Below are positions 24,945 through 33,831 of a stretch of DNA of 64,000 nt, piece after piece. Position numbers and translations under genes: made by a program. The stretch comes from SB11 sp037968475 (GTDB lineage Bacteria > Bacteroidota > Bacteroidia > UBA8524): NCBI GenBank assembly GCA_037968475.1, contig JBBKVO010000052.1:41646-105645 (forward strand), read 5' to 3'. The notes below the pieces were generated by a model. It worked only from the letters and a program-made list of their open reading frames with translations. It made no database searches and was not told where the DNA came from. Positions within the stretch are counted from its first letter, which is position 1. Each line of letters begins with the position of its first letter.

Positions 24945-27590
24945 TTAACTAAGAGCCAATAAGTTATCATTTAGTAGCCTCAACTTTGCTTCGGCATCGG
25001 CTTTTTTCTGGCGTTCGCGTTCAACAATATCACCTTTGGCATTGGCCACAAACTTCTGGTTGCTTAGTTTAGCATCCACCGATTTAAGAAAACCTTGCAG
25101 GTATTTAATTTCTTCCGAAATCTTTTCGCGCTCGGTTTCAGGGTCAATGCTCTCTTCCAAAAATACATAAAGGGCATCGTTTTTTACTAAAAGTTGTAAT
25201 GCCCCTTCGGGTTTTTCTGCTAAAATTTCAACCGCAGGGGTATTGGCCAGTTTACGAATAATGTATTCAAAGCTGCTATATACTGCGGCAGTAGTTTCGT
25301 TTTCGCACACCAAAGCGGTTTTTATTTCTTCTTTGGGCGATAAGCCTTTGCTATTGCGCAGGTTACGCATTTCAGTAATAAAATCAATAGCTAGTGATGG
25401 TACAGCCTCTACCCCTTGTTGTACTTTGGGGTAATCTTCAACAATAATAGGCTTGGCAGGATTACCATCGTTTAAATCGTGAAACAATTCCTCGGTAATA
25501 AAAGGCATAAAGGGGTGTACAATTTTCAGCAAGTCTGAAAAATGGGCTATGGTAGCATCAAAAGCACTGCGGTTAATGGGTTTGCCATATTCGGGCTTCA
25601 CCATCTCTAAATACCAAGCACAGTAATCGTCCCACACCAGCTTGTATATTGCCATCAACGCCTCACTTAGTCGGTAATCGGCAAACTTTTCTTCTATCTC
25701 TTTTAGTCCCTCGTTTAGTTTGCTGGCAAACCATTTCGAGGCTAATTGATTGGCTTTTACTATTTCAGTATCAACAGCACTGTCTTCTACAATCTCCCAA
25801 CCTTTTACCAAACGGTAGGCATTCCATATTTTATTGCAAAAATTTCGGCCTTGTTCTACTTGGCTTTCATCAAACAAAATATCATTTCCTGCTGATGATG
25901 ATAGTAGTATACCCATGCGCACACCATCGGCACCAAATTGGTTTATAAGCTCCAATGGGTCGGGCGAGTTGCCCAGTTGCTTGCTCATTTTACGGCGTTG
26001 CTTATCGCGTACAATACCTGTAAAATATACATTCTTGAAAGGTTTTTCGCCTCTATACTCGTAGCCGGCCATTACCATGCGCAATACCCAAAAGAAAATA
26101 ATATCGGGCCCCGTTACAAGGTCGTCGGTAGGATAAAAGGCTTTTATATCAGGATTGTTGGGGTTTTCAAAACCATCAAAAACGCTAATTGGCCACAACC
26201 ACGACGAGAACCAAGTATCAACAACGTCTTCGTCCTGCTTCAGCTCACCCATCTCAAATTTGAAATTTGAAATTTGAAATTTTTGGATGGCTTCCTGTTC
26301 GGTTGCGGCTACTACAAAACTACCATCAGGCGCATACCAAGCAGGTATGCGTTGACCCCACCACAACTGGCGCGATATGCACCACTCGCGTATGTTTTCT
26401 ACCCACTGTTTGTAAGTGGTTTTAAATTTTGCAGGATGAAATTTAATTTCATCGTCCATCACCGCTTGCAATACTTTTGGGTTTTTGTCGATAATCTTTT
26501 TCATATCAACAAACCACTGTTTGCTTAGGCGGGGTTCTATCACAGCATCGGTACGTTCGCTATAGCCAACGCTGTTTTTTATGTCTTCTATCTTTTCTAT
26601 CAGACCAATTTCTTCAAGGTCTTTTACTATCTGTTTGCGCACGGCAAACCTATCCATACCTACATAATGACCCGCAATAGGGGCAATAGTTCCATCTTCG
26701 TTAAAAATATCAATGGTTTCAAGGCTGTGCTTTTTGCCCAGCTCAAAATCATTAATATCGTGTGCGGGGGTTACTTTTAGGCAACCTGTACCAAACTCAA
26801 TATCAACGTATTCATCAAAAATTACGGGTACTTGGCGGTTGGCAACGGGTACAATTACTTTTTTTCCTTTTAGATACGCATAGCGTTCGTCGTTAGGATT
26901 TACACATACGGCACTATCACCCAAAAGTGTTTCGGGACGGGTGGTAGCAATGGTTATATGCCCGTCTTCGCCAGCTATTTTATAGTTGATATAGTACAGT
27001 TTCGACTGTACGTCTTTGTGTATTACCTCCTCATCACTTACAGAGGTTTTTGCTGAGGGATCCCAGTTTACCATGCGTTCGCCGCGATAGATAAGCCCCT
27101 TCTCGTACAAATCAACAAATACTTGTATTACGGCTTCGCTAAGTTTTGGCTCCATCGTAAAACGAGTGCGTTCCCAATCGCAGCTTGCGCCTAGTTTTTT
27201 AAGCTGGTCTAATATTATACCGCCATATTTTTCTTTCCATACCCAAGCGTGCTCTAAAAACTTCTCGCGGCCTATATCGGTTTTGTTTATGCCTTGTTCT
27301 TTCAGCATTTTCACCACTTTGGCCTCAGTAGCTATACTAGCATGGTCGGTGCCGGGTACCCAGCAGGCTTCTTTGCCTTGCATACGGGCACGGCGGGTAA
27401 GTATATCTTGTATGGTATTATTTAACATGTGCCCCATGTGCAACACACCTGTTACGTTTGGTGGGGGGATAACAATGCTATACTTTGGCTTGTTGCTGTT
27501 GGCATCGGCGTGAAAATAGCCATTGTCCATCCAGTATTTATACCATTTGTCTTCTACTTCTGCGGGGTTATATGTTTTTGAAAGTTGCAT
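24945..27590 (-). CDS. valS: Valine-tRNA ligase
   Basis: An 881-residue class I aminoacyl-tRNA synthetase that charges tRNA-Val in the cytoplasm. HIGH-type motif: PPPNVTGVLHMGHML near residue 40. Editing domain: TTRPETLLGD. WFSSWLWP precedes the KMSKQLGNSP motif (KMSKS). The C-terminal arm is a coiled coil (ISEEIKYLQGFLKSVDAKLS). The length is as expected. Oddity: the stretch KFQISNFKFEMGEL is encoded by a nine-base tandem repeat at 26254-26284, inserted in a linker just before the VVDTWFSSW segment. Confidence 0.97.
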   Translation of the reverse strand: MQLSKTYNPAEVEDKWYKYWMDNGYFHADANSNKPKYSIVIPPPNVTGVLHMGHMLNNTIQDILTRRARMQGKEACWVPGTDHASIATEAKVVKMLKEQGINKTDIGREKFLEHAWVWKEKYGGIILDQLKKLGASCDWERTRFTMEPKLSEAVIQVFVDLYEKGLIYRGERMVNWDPSAKTSVSDEEVIHKDVQSKLYYINYKIAGEDGHITIATTRPETLLGDSAVCVNPNDERYAYLKGKKVIVPVANRQVPVIFDEYVDIEFGTGCLKVTPAHDINDFELGKKHSLETIDIFNEDGTIAPIAGHYVGMDRFAVRKQIVKDLEEIGLIEKIEDIKNSVGYSERTDAVIEPRLSKQWFVDMKKIIDKNPKVLQAVMDDEIKFHPAKFKTTYKQWVENIREWCISRQLWWGQRIPAWYAPDGSFVVAATEQEAIQKFQISNFKFEMGELKQDEDVVDTWFSSWLWPISVFDGFENPNNPDIKAFYPTDDLVTGPDIIFFWVLRMVMAGYEYRGEKPFKNVYFTGIVRDKQRRKMSKQLGNSPDPLELINQFGADGVRMGILLSSSAGNDILFDESQVEQGRNFCNKIWNAYRLVKGWEIVEDSAVDTEIVKANQLASKWFASKLNEGLKEIEEKFADYRLSEALMAIYKLVWDDYCAWYLEMVKPEYGKPINRSAFDATIAHFSDLLKIVHPFMPFITEELFHDLNDGNPAKPIIVEDYPKVQQGVEAVPSLAIDFITEMRNLRNSKGLSPKEEIKTALVCENETTAAVYSSFEYIIRKLANTPAVEILAEKPEGALQLLVKNDALYVFLEESIDPETEREKISEEIKYLQGFLKSVDAKLSNQKFVANAKGDIVERERQKKADAEAKLRLLNDNLLALS

Positions 27591-27631
27591 ATAGACACGA
27601 AAATATTATTATCTGTGCGAATTTGTGTAAT

Positions 27632-27664
27632 AAAAAAGCCCCAAAAGAATAAACCTTCGGGGCT
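27632..27664 (-). terminator. Terminator for rplS (minus strand)
   Basis: Read on the minus strand: AGCCCC (27664-27659), a ~16-base loop, GGGGCT (27642-27637), then a T-run. It lies between rplS and valS. Confidence 0.75.
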
Positions 27665-27688
27665 GCCATTTGAATTTTTTTAATTCGG

Positions 27689-28039
27689 TTATTTGGTATA
27701 GCGTCTTTCTTTGATACGCGCTTTTTTACCTTTTAGCTCGCGAAGGTAGAATATACGTGCACGACGGACTTTACCGCGTTTGTTAACTTCTATTTTTTCG
27801 ATAAATGGGCTGTGCAATGGAAATACACGCTCAACACCTATACTGTTTGATATTTTACGTACAGTGAAGGTAGCACTCATACCGCTATTACGACGTTGCA
27901 AAACAACACCTTGAAATAGCTGGATACGTTCTTTAGTACCTTCTTTAATTTTGTAGCTAACAGTTACTGTATCACCTGCGTTAAAAACAGGTATATCGCT
28001 TTTTATGAATTCGCTTTCAACAAGTTTAATAAAGTCCAT
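27689..28039 (-). CDS. rplS: 50S ribosomal protein L19
   Basis: A 116-residue ribosomal protein at the 30S-50S interface. It has the family landmarks: FNAGDTVTVSYKIKEGTKERIQLFQGVVLQRR, TFTVRKISNSIGVERVFPLHSP, and RRARIFYLREL-GKKARIKE. Full length. It is usually in an operon with 16S processing genes, but here stands alone between valS and a SPOR protein gene. Confidence 0.97.
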   Translation of the reverse strand: MDFIKLVESEFIKSDIPVFNAGDTVTVSYKIKEGTKERIQLFQGVVLQRRNSGMSATFTVRKISNSIGVERVFPLHSPFIEKIEVNKRGKVRRARIFYLRELKGKKARIKERRYTK

Positions 28040-28129
28040 CTCTATGGGATTTTTAAAAGGACTGCAAAGTTAATTATTTAATTAACAAATACACAAAAAA
28101 TTTAGTGTTTGCAGTAATAAATATACACT

Positions 28130-28546
28130 CTAGTAGCAAGGTACTATGGGTGGTGGGTTTATCTTGTCTTCTATTAAAAACAAGGTAGGAAAATCTTCGG
28201 TAAGTTTAAACAACAGTGCTTGCGCATCAATACGGGTTTTAAAGTCGCCAACACGTACTTTAAAGTGGGGCGAATCAAATATCAAATATGCAGGGCAGTT
28301 GGGATATTTGTTGGTAAATTTTTCTTTGGCATCTTTGGCATCAGTCCGCTTATCGGTAATTACTATTTGCACGCGGTAGCCTCTTGTTAGCGAGTCGGTT
28401 TGCCTTTCAGTTTTACGCTGCTGCAAATACTCGTCTATTTTTTTATCGGCATGTATTACCAATGTGCCTTCGGCAGTATCGCTTTGCGCCCAAATTTTGG
28501 GTGCAGCAAAAACAAGGGCTATTAGTAATAGTGCTACTTTTTTCAT
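28130..28546 (-). CDS. Exported SPOR-domain protein
   Basis: A 138-residue protein with a signal peptide (MKKVALLLIALVFAAPKIWAQ). A C-terminal SPOR-like repeat has GYRVQIVITDKRTDAKDAKEKF and FKVRVGDFKTRIDAQALLFKL, the typical 'Y-VQ--- ... vrVG-f-t---A' pattern that binds denuded peptidoglycan glycan. Its ATG overlaps the deoC stop by four bases, so the two are coupled. It is probably periplasmic and possibly active at division sites. Confidence 0.85.
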   Translation of the reverse strand: MKKVALLLIALVFAAPKIWAQSDTAEGTLVIHADKKIDEYLQQRKTERQTDSLTRGYRVQIVITDKRTDAKDAKEKFTNKYPNCPAYLIFDSPHFKVRVGDFKTRIDAQALLFKLTEDFPTLFLIEDKINPPPIVPCY

Positions 28547-29232
28547 TTCTGGTTTATAATTTTAATACCGCTTGAGGTGCCTATACGGGTAGCTCCTGCC
28601 TCAACCAACGCAAGGGCGTGTGCGTAATTGCGTATGCCTCCTGCGGCTTTTATCAAAACTTTTTCGGGCAACATGGCACGTAACTTGGCTACCATTTCGG
28701 GTGTTACTCCCCCCGGTATCATACCTGTTGAGGTTTTTACAAAATCAGGCCCAATGTTGCTGGTTATTTCACAAAGTTTAGCAATTTCTTCGTCATTAAG
28801 CAAACCGATTTCAAAAATCAGCTTTGCTTTTTTATTTTGCATGTGGCAAGTGGTTACCATGCTGGTAATGTCGTTCTCTACCGAGCTATAATCGCCTGAT
28901 TTTACTGCTGCTATATTAATAACGGCATCAATTTCATCTGCTCCATCACGTATCGCTTGTTTCACTTCTTCAACTTTGGCTGATGTGCGACCATAGCCAA
29001 ATGGAAAGCCAACAACTGTGATTATTTTGATGTCGGCTTTGCTATCGCTAATGGCTTTATGGGCTGCATTAACGTGATAGGGAGGTACGCATACTCCAAA
29101 AAAATTATGTTCCACTGCCTGTGCACAGGCCTTTAATATTGCTATTTTGTCAGTATCGGGTTTTAACCGTGTATATTCTATATATCCCGCTAAATCCATA
29201 GTTTGCTGTTCTTCTTCCCTACTATCTATCAT
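28543..29232 (-). CDS. deoC: Deoxyribose-phosphate aldolase
   Basis: A 229-residue class I aldolase that splits 2-deoxyribose-5-phosphate into acetaldehyde and glyceraldehyde-3-phosphate in nucleoside salvage. Landmarks: VVGFPFGYGRTSAKVEEV, DGADEIDAVINIAAVKSG, FVKTSTG (catalytic Lys-containing segment) and VLIKAAGGIRNYAHALALVEAGATRIGTS. The start overlaps the secA stop by one base (TAATG). A start at MDLAGYIEYT, 11 codons in, is equally possible. Confidence 0.95.
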   Translation of the reverse strand: MIDSREEEQQTMDLAGYIEYTRLKPDTDKIAILKACAQAVEHNFFGVCVPPYHVNAAHKAISDSKADIKIITVVGFPFGYGRTSAKVEEVKQAIRDGADEIDAVINIAAVKSGDYSSVENDITSMVTTCHMQNKKAKLIFEIGLLNDEEIAKLCEITSNIGPDFVKTSTGMIPGGVTPEMVAKLRAMLPEKVLIKAAGGIRNYAHALALVEAGATRIGTSSGIKIINQK

Positions 29233-32200
29233 TATTCACCCGCACCGTGGCAGTTTTTATATTTTTTTCCACTACCGCATGGGCAAGTGTCATTACGTCC
29301 AACCTTCATTTCAGCTTTCATTGGCATTTGCGGTATGCGCTCCTCTTCTTGTGGTTGTGGCATACCTCCGCCTGAGGGTGAAGCTGTTGCTGCTATTTCT
29401 TGTGGGCGACGAGTTTGCATACGGCTCATGTCTGTGCGACGACGTTGTTGAGCTTCTTGCACATTATCAGCTTCTTGCGTAGCAATTTGACCTTTGAAAA
29501 GTATGGTAAGTATTTCTTTTGAAAGACGGTTTATCATGTTTTTAAACAAATCAAACGACTCTAATTTGTAAATCAACAGAGGGTCTTTTTGCTCAAATAC
29601 AGCGTTTTGGGCTGATGTTTTCAAATCGTCCATCTCACGTAAATGCTCTTTCCACTCATCATCAATCAGGGCAAGGGTTGTCATTTTTTCAAATGCTGTA
29701 ACCATTTCACGCCCGTGTGTATCGTGTGCCTTTTTAAGGTTTACTAATACTTGCAGGGCTTTTATACCATCGGTAATGGGTATTGATATGGTTTCAACAC
29801 TCTCTCCGCGTGTTTTGTATACTTCTTCTATTACTGGGAAGGCGAACTCTATAAAGCTAACCGACTTACGTTCGTACAGATTTTTTAAATCGGTGTATAC
29901 TCTTTCGGTAAGTTTTTGTGGTTTTAGTTCTGAAAACTCTTGATTTGTGATAGATGTATCGTAGGCAAACAGACGTATAAACTCCAGCTTCATTCCTTCG
30001 TAATCGCCTTCGGCTTGAAAACCTTCGGCTATATCTTGGGCAGCATCGTATATCATGTTATTGATATCTAATTTCAGCTTATCACCAAACAGTGCATTAC
30101 GGCGGCGGGTATATATTACCTCGCGCTGGCTATTCATTATATCATCGTACTCTAGCAAACGTTTACGTATACCAAAGTTGTTTTGTTCTACTTTTTTCTG
30201 GGCTGATTCTATTGATTTAGAAATCATAGAGTGCTGTATATTATCACCCTCGGTGTGCCCAAACCTATCCATTACGTTGGCTATACGGTGCGATGCAAAA
30301 AGACGCATCAAATCATCTTCTAACGAGATAAAGAATTGTGATGAACCCGGATCTCCTTGACGACCTGCACGTCCGCGTAACTGACGATCGACCCTACGTG
30401 ATTCATGCCTTTCAGTACCTACAATAGCTAAACCGCCTGCTTCTTTAACGCCTACGCCCAGTTTTATATCCGTACCCCTACCTGCCATGTTGGTGGCTAT
30501 GGTAACGGTGCCTGATTGTCCTGCTTCGGCCACAATATCAGCCTCGCGCTGGTGCTGCTTGGCGTTTAGTACATTGTGTTTAATTTTTCGCAGGTTTAGC
30601 ATTCTTGCCAATAACTCTGATACTTCTACCGATGTAGTACCCACCAAAACAGGCCTGCCTGCTTGGGTTAGTTTAACTATTTCGTCTATAAGGGCATTGT
30701 ATTTTTCGCGTTTGGTTTTGTATATAAAGTCGTTTTCGTCTTTACGAATAATAGGACGGTTGGTAGGCACTACTACTACGTCTAGTTTATAAATTTCCCA
30801 AAACTCACCTGCTTCTGTTTCGGCTGTACCCGTCATACCTGCCAATTTGTGGTACATACGGAAGTAGTTTTGCAGGGTAACGGTGGCAAAGGTTTGTGTG
30901 GCAGCTTCTACCTTCACATTTTCTTTTGCTTCGATAGCTTGGTGCAAACCATCGCTATATCGACGGCCATCAAGCACACGACCTGTTTGTTCGTCAACAA
31001 TTTTTATTTTACCGCCATCTATAATGTACTCTACATCACGCTCAAACATACAGTACGCTTTTAGCAACTGGTTTATCGAGTGTATACGTTCTGATTTTAT
31101 TGAGTAATCACGCATCAATGCCTCTTTGCGTTTCACCTTCTCGTCGGCATCGGTAATGGTGCGTTCCATTTCAGCTATTTCGGCACCCACATCGGGCATC
31201 ACAAAAAAGTGAGGATCTTCACCGCTTGCGGTAATTAACTCTACGCCTTTCTCACTAAGGTCGATACTGTTGTTTTTTTCGTCTACTACAAAGTATAGTT
31301 CTTCATCTACCTTGGGCATTTCCTTTTGTTGGTCTTGCAGGTAGTAGTTTTCTGTTTTTTGTAGCAGTTGCTTCATGCCCTGCTCACCCAAAAATTTAAT
31401 TAAGGGTTTGTTTTTGGGTAAACCACGTTGGCAACGCAATAGTAACAAACCTGCTTCTTTTTCTTTGCCGGCGGCTATTAGCTTTTTGGCTTCGGCAAGT
31501 GCGTTTGTAAGGTATTTGCGTTGTTCGTTTACCAGTTTTTCTATACGCGGTTTAAGGGCGATAAATTCTTGTTGGTCGCCTTTGGGTACAGGCCCTGAAA
31601 TGATAAGAGGTGTACGGGCATCATCTACCAATACACTATCTACTTCATCCACCATTGCAAAGTGGTGTTGGCGTTGTACAAGGTCTTCGATATCGTGCGC
31701 CATGTTATCGCGCAGGTAATCAAAACCAAACTCGTTGTTGGTTCCGTAAATAATATCGGCTTGGTAGGCTTTGCGACGCTCGGCCGAGTTGGGGGGGTAA
31801 TAGTCAATACACTCTACCCTTAACCCGTGAAATTCAAACAAAGGGGCATTCCACTCGCTATCCCTGCGGGCTAGGTAATCATTTACGGTTACTATATGCA
31901 CTCCTTCACCCGATATACCATTAAGGTATGCAGGCAAGGTTGATACTAGGGTTTTACCCTCACCCGTTGCCATCTCGGCAATTTTACCGCTGTGCAATAC
32001 CATACCACCTATCAGCTGCACATCATAGTGCACCATATTCCAAGTGATACTGCTGCCTGCGGCATCCCAAGTATTGCTATAAAAGGCTTTATCGCCATTT
32101 ATGGTAACGTTGGCTTTGCGGGTAGCTAATTCGCGATCGTTTTCGTTGGCTGTTACTTCTAATGATGTACTGTCTGTGAAACGGCGAGCGGTTTCTTTAA

Positions 32201-32552
32201 CCACTGCAAAGGCTTCGGGTAATATTTTTTCCAATACTACCTCCAACTCTATGTTGCGTTTCTTTTTCAGCTTATCTACTTCATTGTATATATCTTCGGT
32301 GTCGTCAATGCTCACTCCCTCTGCATCTGCACGGGTTTTTAGTTCAGCAAGTTCATCGTCTATACTTTTAAGGTGCTCGGCTATGCGATTCTTAAATTCG
32401 GTAGTTTTAGCCCTCAATTCATCGTTGCTAAGACTTTTATATTTCTCAAAGTAGCCGTTAATTTCGTCTACTAAGGGTTTCATAGTCTTAATATCGCGTT
32501 CGGATTTATCCCCGAAAATTTTTGAGATGCCTTTTATAATAGAGTTAATCAT
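29232..32552 (-). CDS. secA: Preprotein translocase ATPase SecA
   Basis: A 1106-residue motor that drives proteins through SecYEG. Nucleotide-binding regions: MATGEGKTLVSTLPAYLNG and VDEVDSVLVDDARTPLIISGP. A Bacteroidota-type long insertion follows. The helicase-like half has VLVGTTSVEVSELLARML, TIATNMAGRGTDIKLG and RQLRGRAGRQGDPGSSQFF. The C-terminal SEC-C zinc motif, CPCGSGKKYKNCHG, binds SecB or ribosomes. The start at MINSIIKGISKIFGDKSE is chosen over an ATG 13 codons earlier. TATTTTTG at 32585-32578 (minus) is a plausible -7 box. Confidence 0.97.
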   Translation of the reverse strand: MINSIIKGISKIFGDKSERDIKTMKPLVDEINGYFEKYKSLSNDELRAKTTEFKNRIAEHLKSIDDELAELKTRADAEGVSIDDTEDIYNEVDKLKKKRNIELEVVLEKILPEAFAVVKETARRFTDSTSLEVTANENDRELATRKANVTINGDKAFYSNTWDAAGSSITWNMVHYDVQLIGGMVLHSGKIAEMATGEGKTLVSTLPAYLNGISGEGVHIVTVNDYLARRDSEWNAPLFEFHGLRVECIDYYPPNSAERRKAYQADIIYGTNNEFGFDYLRDNMAHDIEDLVQRQHHFAMVDEVDSVLVDDARTPLIISGPVPKGDQQEFIALKPRIEKLVNEQRKYLTNALAEAKKLIAAGKEKEAGLLLLRCQRGLPKNKPLIKFLGEQGMKQLLQKTENYYLQDQQKEMPKVDEELYFVVDEKNNSIDLSEKGVELITASGEDPHFFVMPDVGAEIAEMERTITDADEKVKRKEALMRDYSIKSERIHSINQLLKAYCMFERDVEYIIDGGKIKIVDEQTGRVLDGRRYSDGLHQAIEAKENVKVEAATQTFATVTLQNYFRMYHKLAGMTGTAETEAGEFWEIYKLDVVVVPTNRPIIRKDENDFIYKTKREKYNALIDEIVKLTQAGRPVLVGTTSVEVSELLARMLNLRKIKHNVLNAKQHQREADIVAEAGQSGTVTIATNMAGRGTDIKLGVGVKEAGGLAIVGTERHESRRVDRQLRGRAGRQGDPGSSQFFISLEDDLMRLFASHRIANVMDRFGHTEGDNIQHSMISKSIESAQKKVEQNNFGIRKRLLEYDDIMNSQREVIYTRRRNALFGDKLKLDINNMIYDAAQDIAEGFQAEGDYEGMKLEFIRLFAYDTSITNQEFSELKPQKLTERVYTDLKNLYERKSVSFIEFAFPVIEEVYKTRGESVETISIPITDGIKALQVLVNLKKAHDTHGREMVTAFEKMTTLALIDDEWKEHLREMDDLKTSAQNAVFEQKDPLLIYKLESFDLFKNMINRLSKEILTILFKGQIATQEADNVQEAQQRRRTDMSRMQTRRPQEIAATASPSGGGMPQPQEEERIPQMPMKAEMKVGRNDTCPCGSGKKYKNCHGAGE

Positions 32553-32869
32553 GTATCTGTTTTTTGAAACAAGTGGGCAAAAATAACACATTTCCGCTTG
32601 GGGCGGAACGGTTTATATGTTTGCACTTATAATGCCAAAGAAAATTGTGTCACAAAATCTAGCAACGGGTCAAAATTACCCTTAAAAAAAGTAAGTACTC
32701 ACTACTATTTAGCCTTAAAAAGTGTTTTTTACCTAAAAATGAGTGTTTACTCACTTTTTAACCTTACAAATATGTATCCCATGCAGTGCATTAATTGTAT
32801 AGTTTAACTCACCCTAATAACAAGATTAGAACCGTCCCGCACACTATTTTCCCCTCTAAATTAAAGAAA
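32553..32869. other. Non-coding stretch upstream of the tandem repeat
   Basis: It holds the secA promoter region and a hairpin around GAGTGTTTACTC (~32740-32757); the same GAGTAAACACTC recurs at ~33649-33660. A 69-codon frame at 32598-32807 lacks protein-like character. Confidence 0.5.
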
Positions 32870-33575
32870 TTTTTCACGCAAAGGGTTGAAGGCGCAAAGT
32901 TGGTGAGCGCAGTTATATCCAAGTAAAAGTATCTTTAAATTATAGCACTAGAATAGAGTAAGACGCTATGTCCGCAAGCGGACAATACTATCCGACCTTT
33001 TAATGAAATAGTAATGCAAACGGGTGCAAATGCTGCCTTCGCATTAAAAAAATAAATTTTCTCACGCTAAGAGTTAAAGACGCAAAGTTGATGAGCAAAG
33101 ATATTAGCTCGTAAAAGTATCTTTAAATTATAGCACTAGATATAGATGAAGGCGCTATATCCACAAGCGAACAAGACTATCCGACCTTTTAATGAAATAG
33201 TAATGCAAACGGGTGCAAATGCTGGTTTCTTATTAGCCGATAGAAAAATTTTCACGCTAAGGGTTGAAGGCACAAAGTTGGTGAGTGCAGTTATATCCAA
33301 GTAAAAGTGTCTTTAAATTTTAGCGCTAGATATAGATGAAGGCGCTATGTCCACTTGTGGACAATACTATCCGACCTTTTAATGAAATAGTAATGCAAAC
33401 AGGCGCAAATACTGGTTTTTTATTAAACTGAAAGAAAATTTTTCACGCAAGGGTTAAAGGCGCAAAGTTGGTGAGTGCAGTTATATGCACGTAAAAGTGT
33501 CTTTAAATTTTAGCAATAGAATAGATGAAGGCGCTATGTCCGCAAGCGAACAATACTATTTGTTCTCTATATTTA
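32870..33575. repeat. Four tandem copies of a ~188-191-bp repeat
   Basis: The unit starts at TCACGC (32874, 33062, 33252, 33443). It contains AAAGGGTTGAAGGCGCAAAG, TGGTGAG, AAGTAAAAGT, TCTTTAAATT, GGCGCTATGTCC, CTATCCGACCTTTTAATGAA and TAGTAATGCAAAC. Each unit has a small hairpin; in unit 1 it is TGTCCGC-AA-GCGGACA (32969) and in unit 3 TGTCCAC-TT-GTGGACA (33348), a paired change. No reading frame is preserved. Confidence 0.85.
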
Positions 33576-33668
33576 AAGTGGGGAGAGGTGCTGCTATTCG
33601 GGATATTATAAATTAACTGGCTGATTTATAATTAGATATATTAAATAATGAGTAAACACTCACTTTTT

Positions 33669-33766
33669 CAGTGGGTTGAAACCCACTGTTTTTGCAATTA
33701 CAGCGCAAGGGAGGACTTAAGTCCTCCCTTGCGCTGTAATTTTCATAGGATAGGGTTTTAATCCTA
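33669..33766. repeat. Three-hairpin structured repeat, copy 1
   Basis: Hairpin 1 CAGTGGG-TTGAAA-CCCACTG (33669-33688); spacer TTTTTGCA; hairpin 2 a perfect 44-bp palindrome (33697-33740) starting ATTACAGCGCAAGGG with centre CTTAAG; hairpin 3 TAGG-GTTTTAAT-CCTA (33751-33766). Copy 2 at 37017-37116 has the same layout with different, compensating stems. Confidence 0.8.
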
Positions 33767-33780
33767 CCTGAATTTTACTT

Positions 33781-33811
33781 TTTGGTGGCTGCTAAAATTT
33801 GCCCAACTTTG
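33781..33811 (+). promoter_or_regulatory. Promoter of purD (Bacteroidota type)
   Basis: TTTG (33781-33784), a 19-base spacer, and CAACTTTG (33804-33811; consensus TAnnTTTG, one mismatch), 20 bases before the ATG. Confidence 0.6.
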
Positions 33812-33831
33812 CACCTCTTTTTAAAAATACA

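Noticed and set aside
32598..32807. 69-codon frame upstream of the tandem repeat
   Set aside because: Low-complexity AT-rich translation in the divergent secA promoter region.
32870..33575. CRISPR-like array
   Set aside because: The period is about 188 bases and the whole unit is conserved, with no unique spacers between short repeats.
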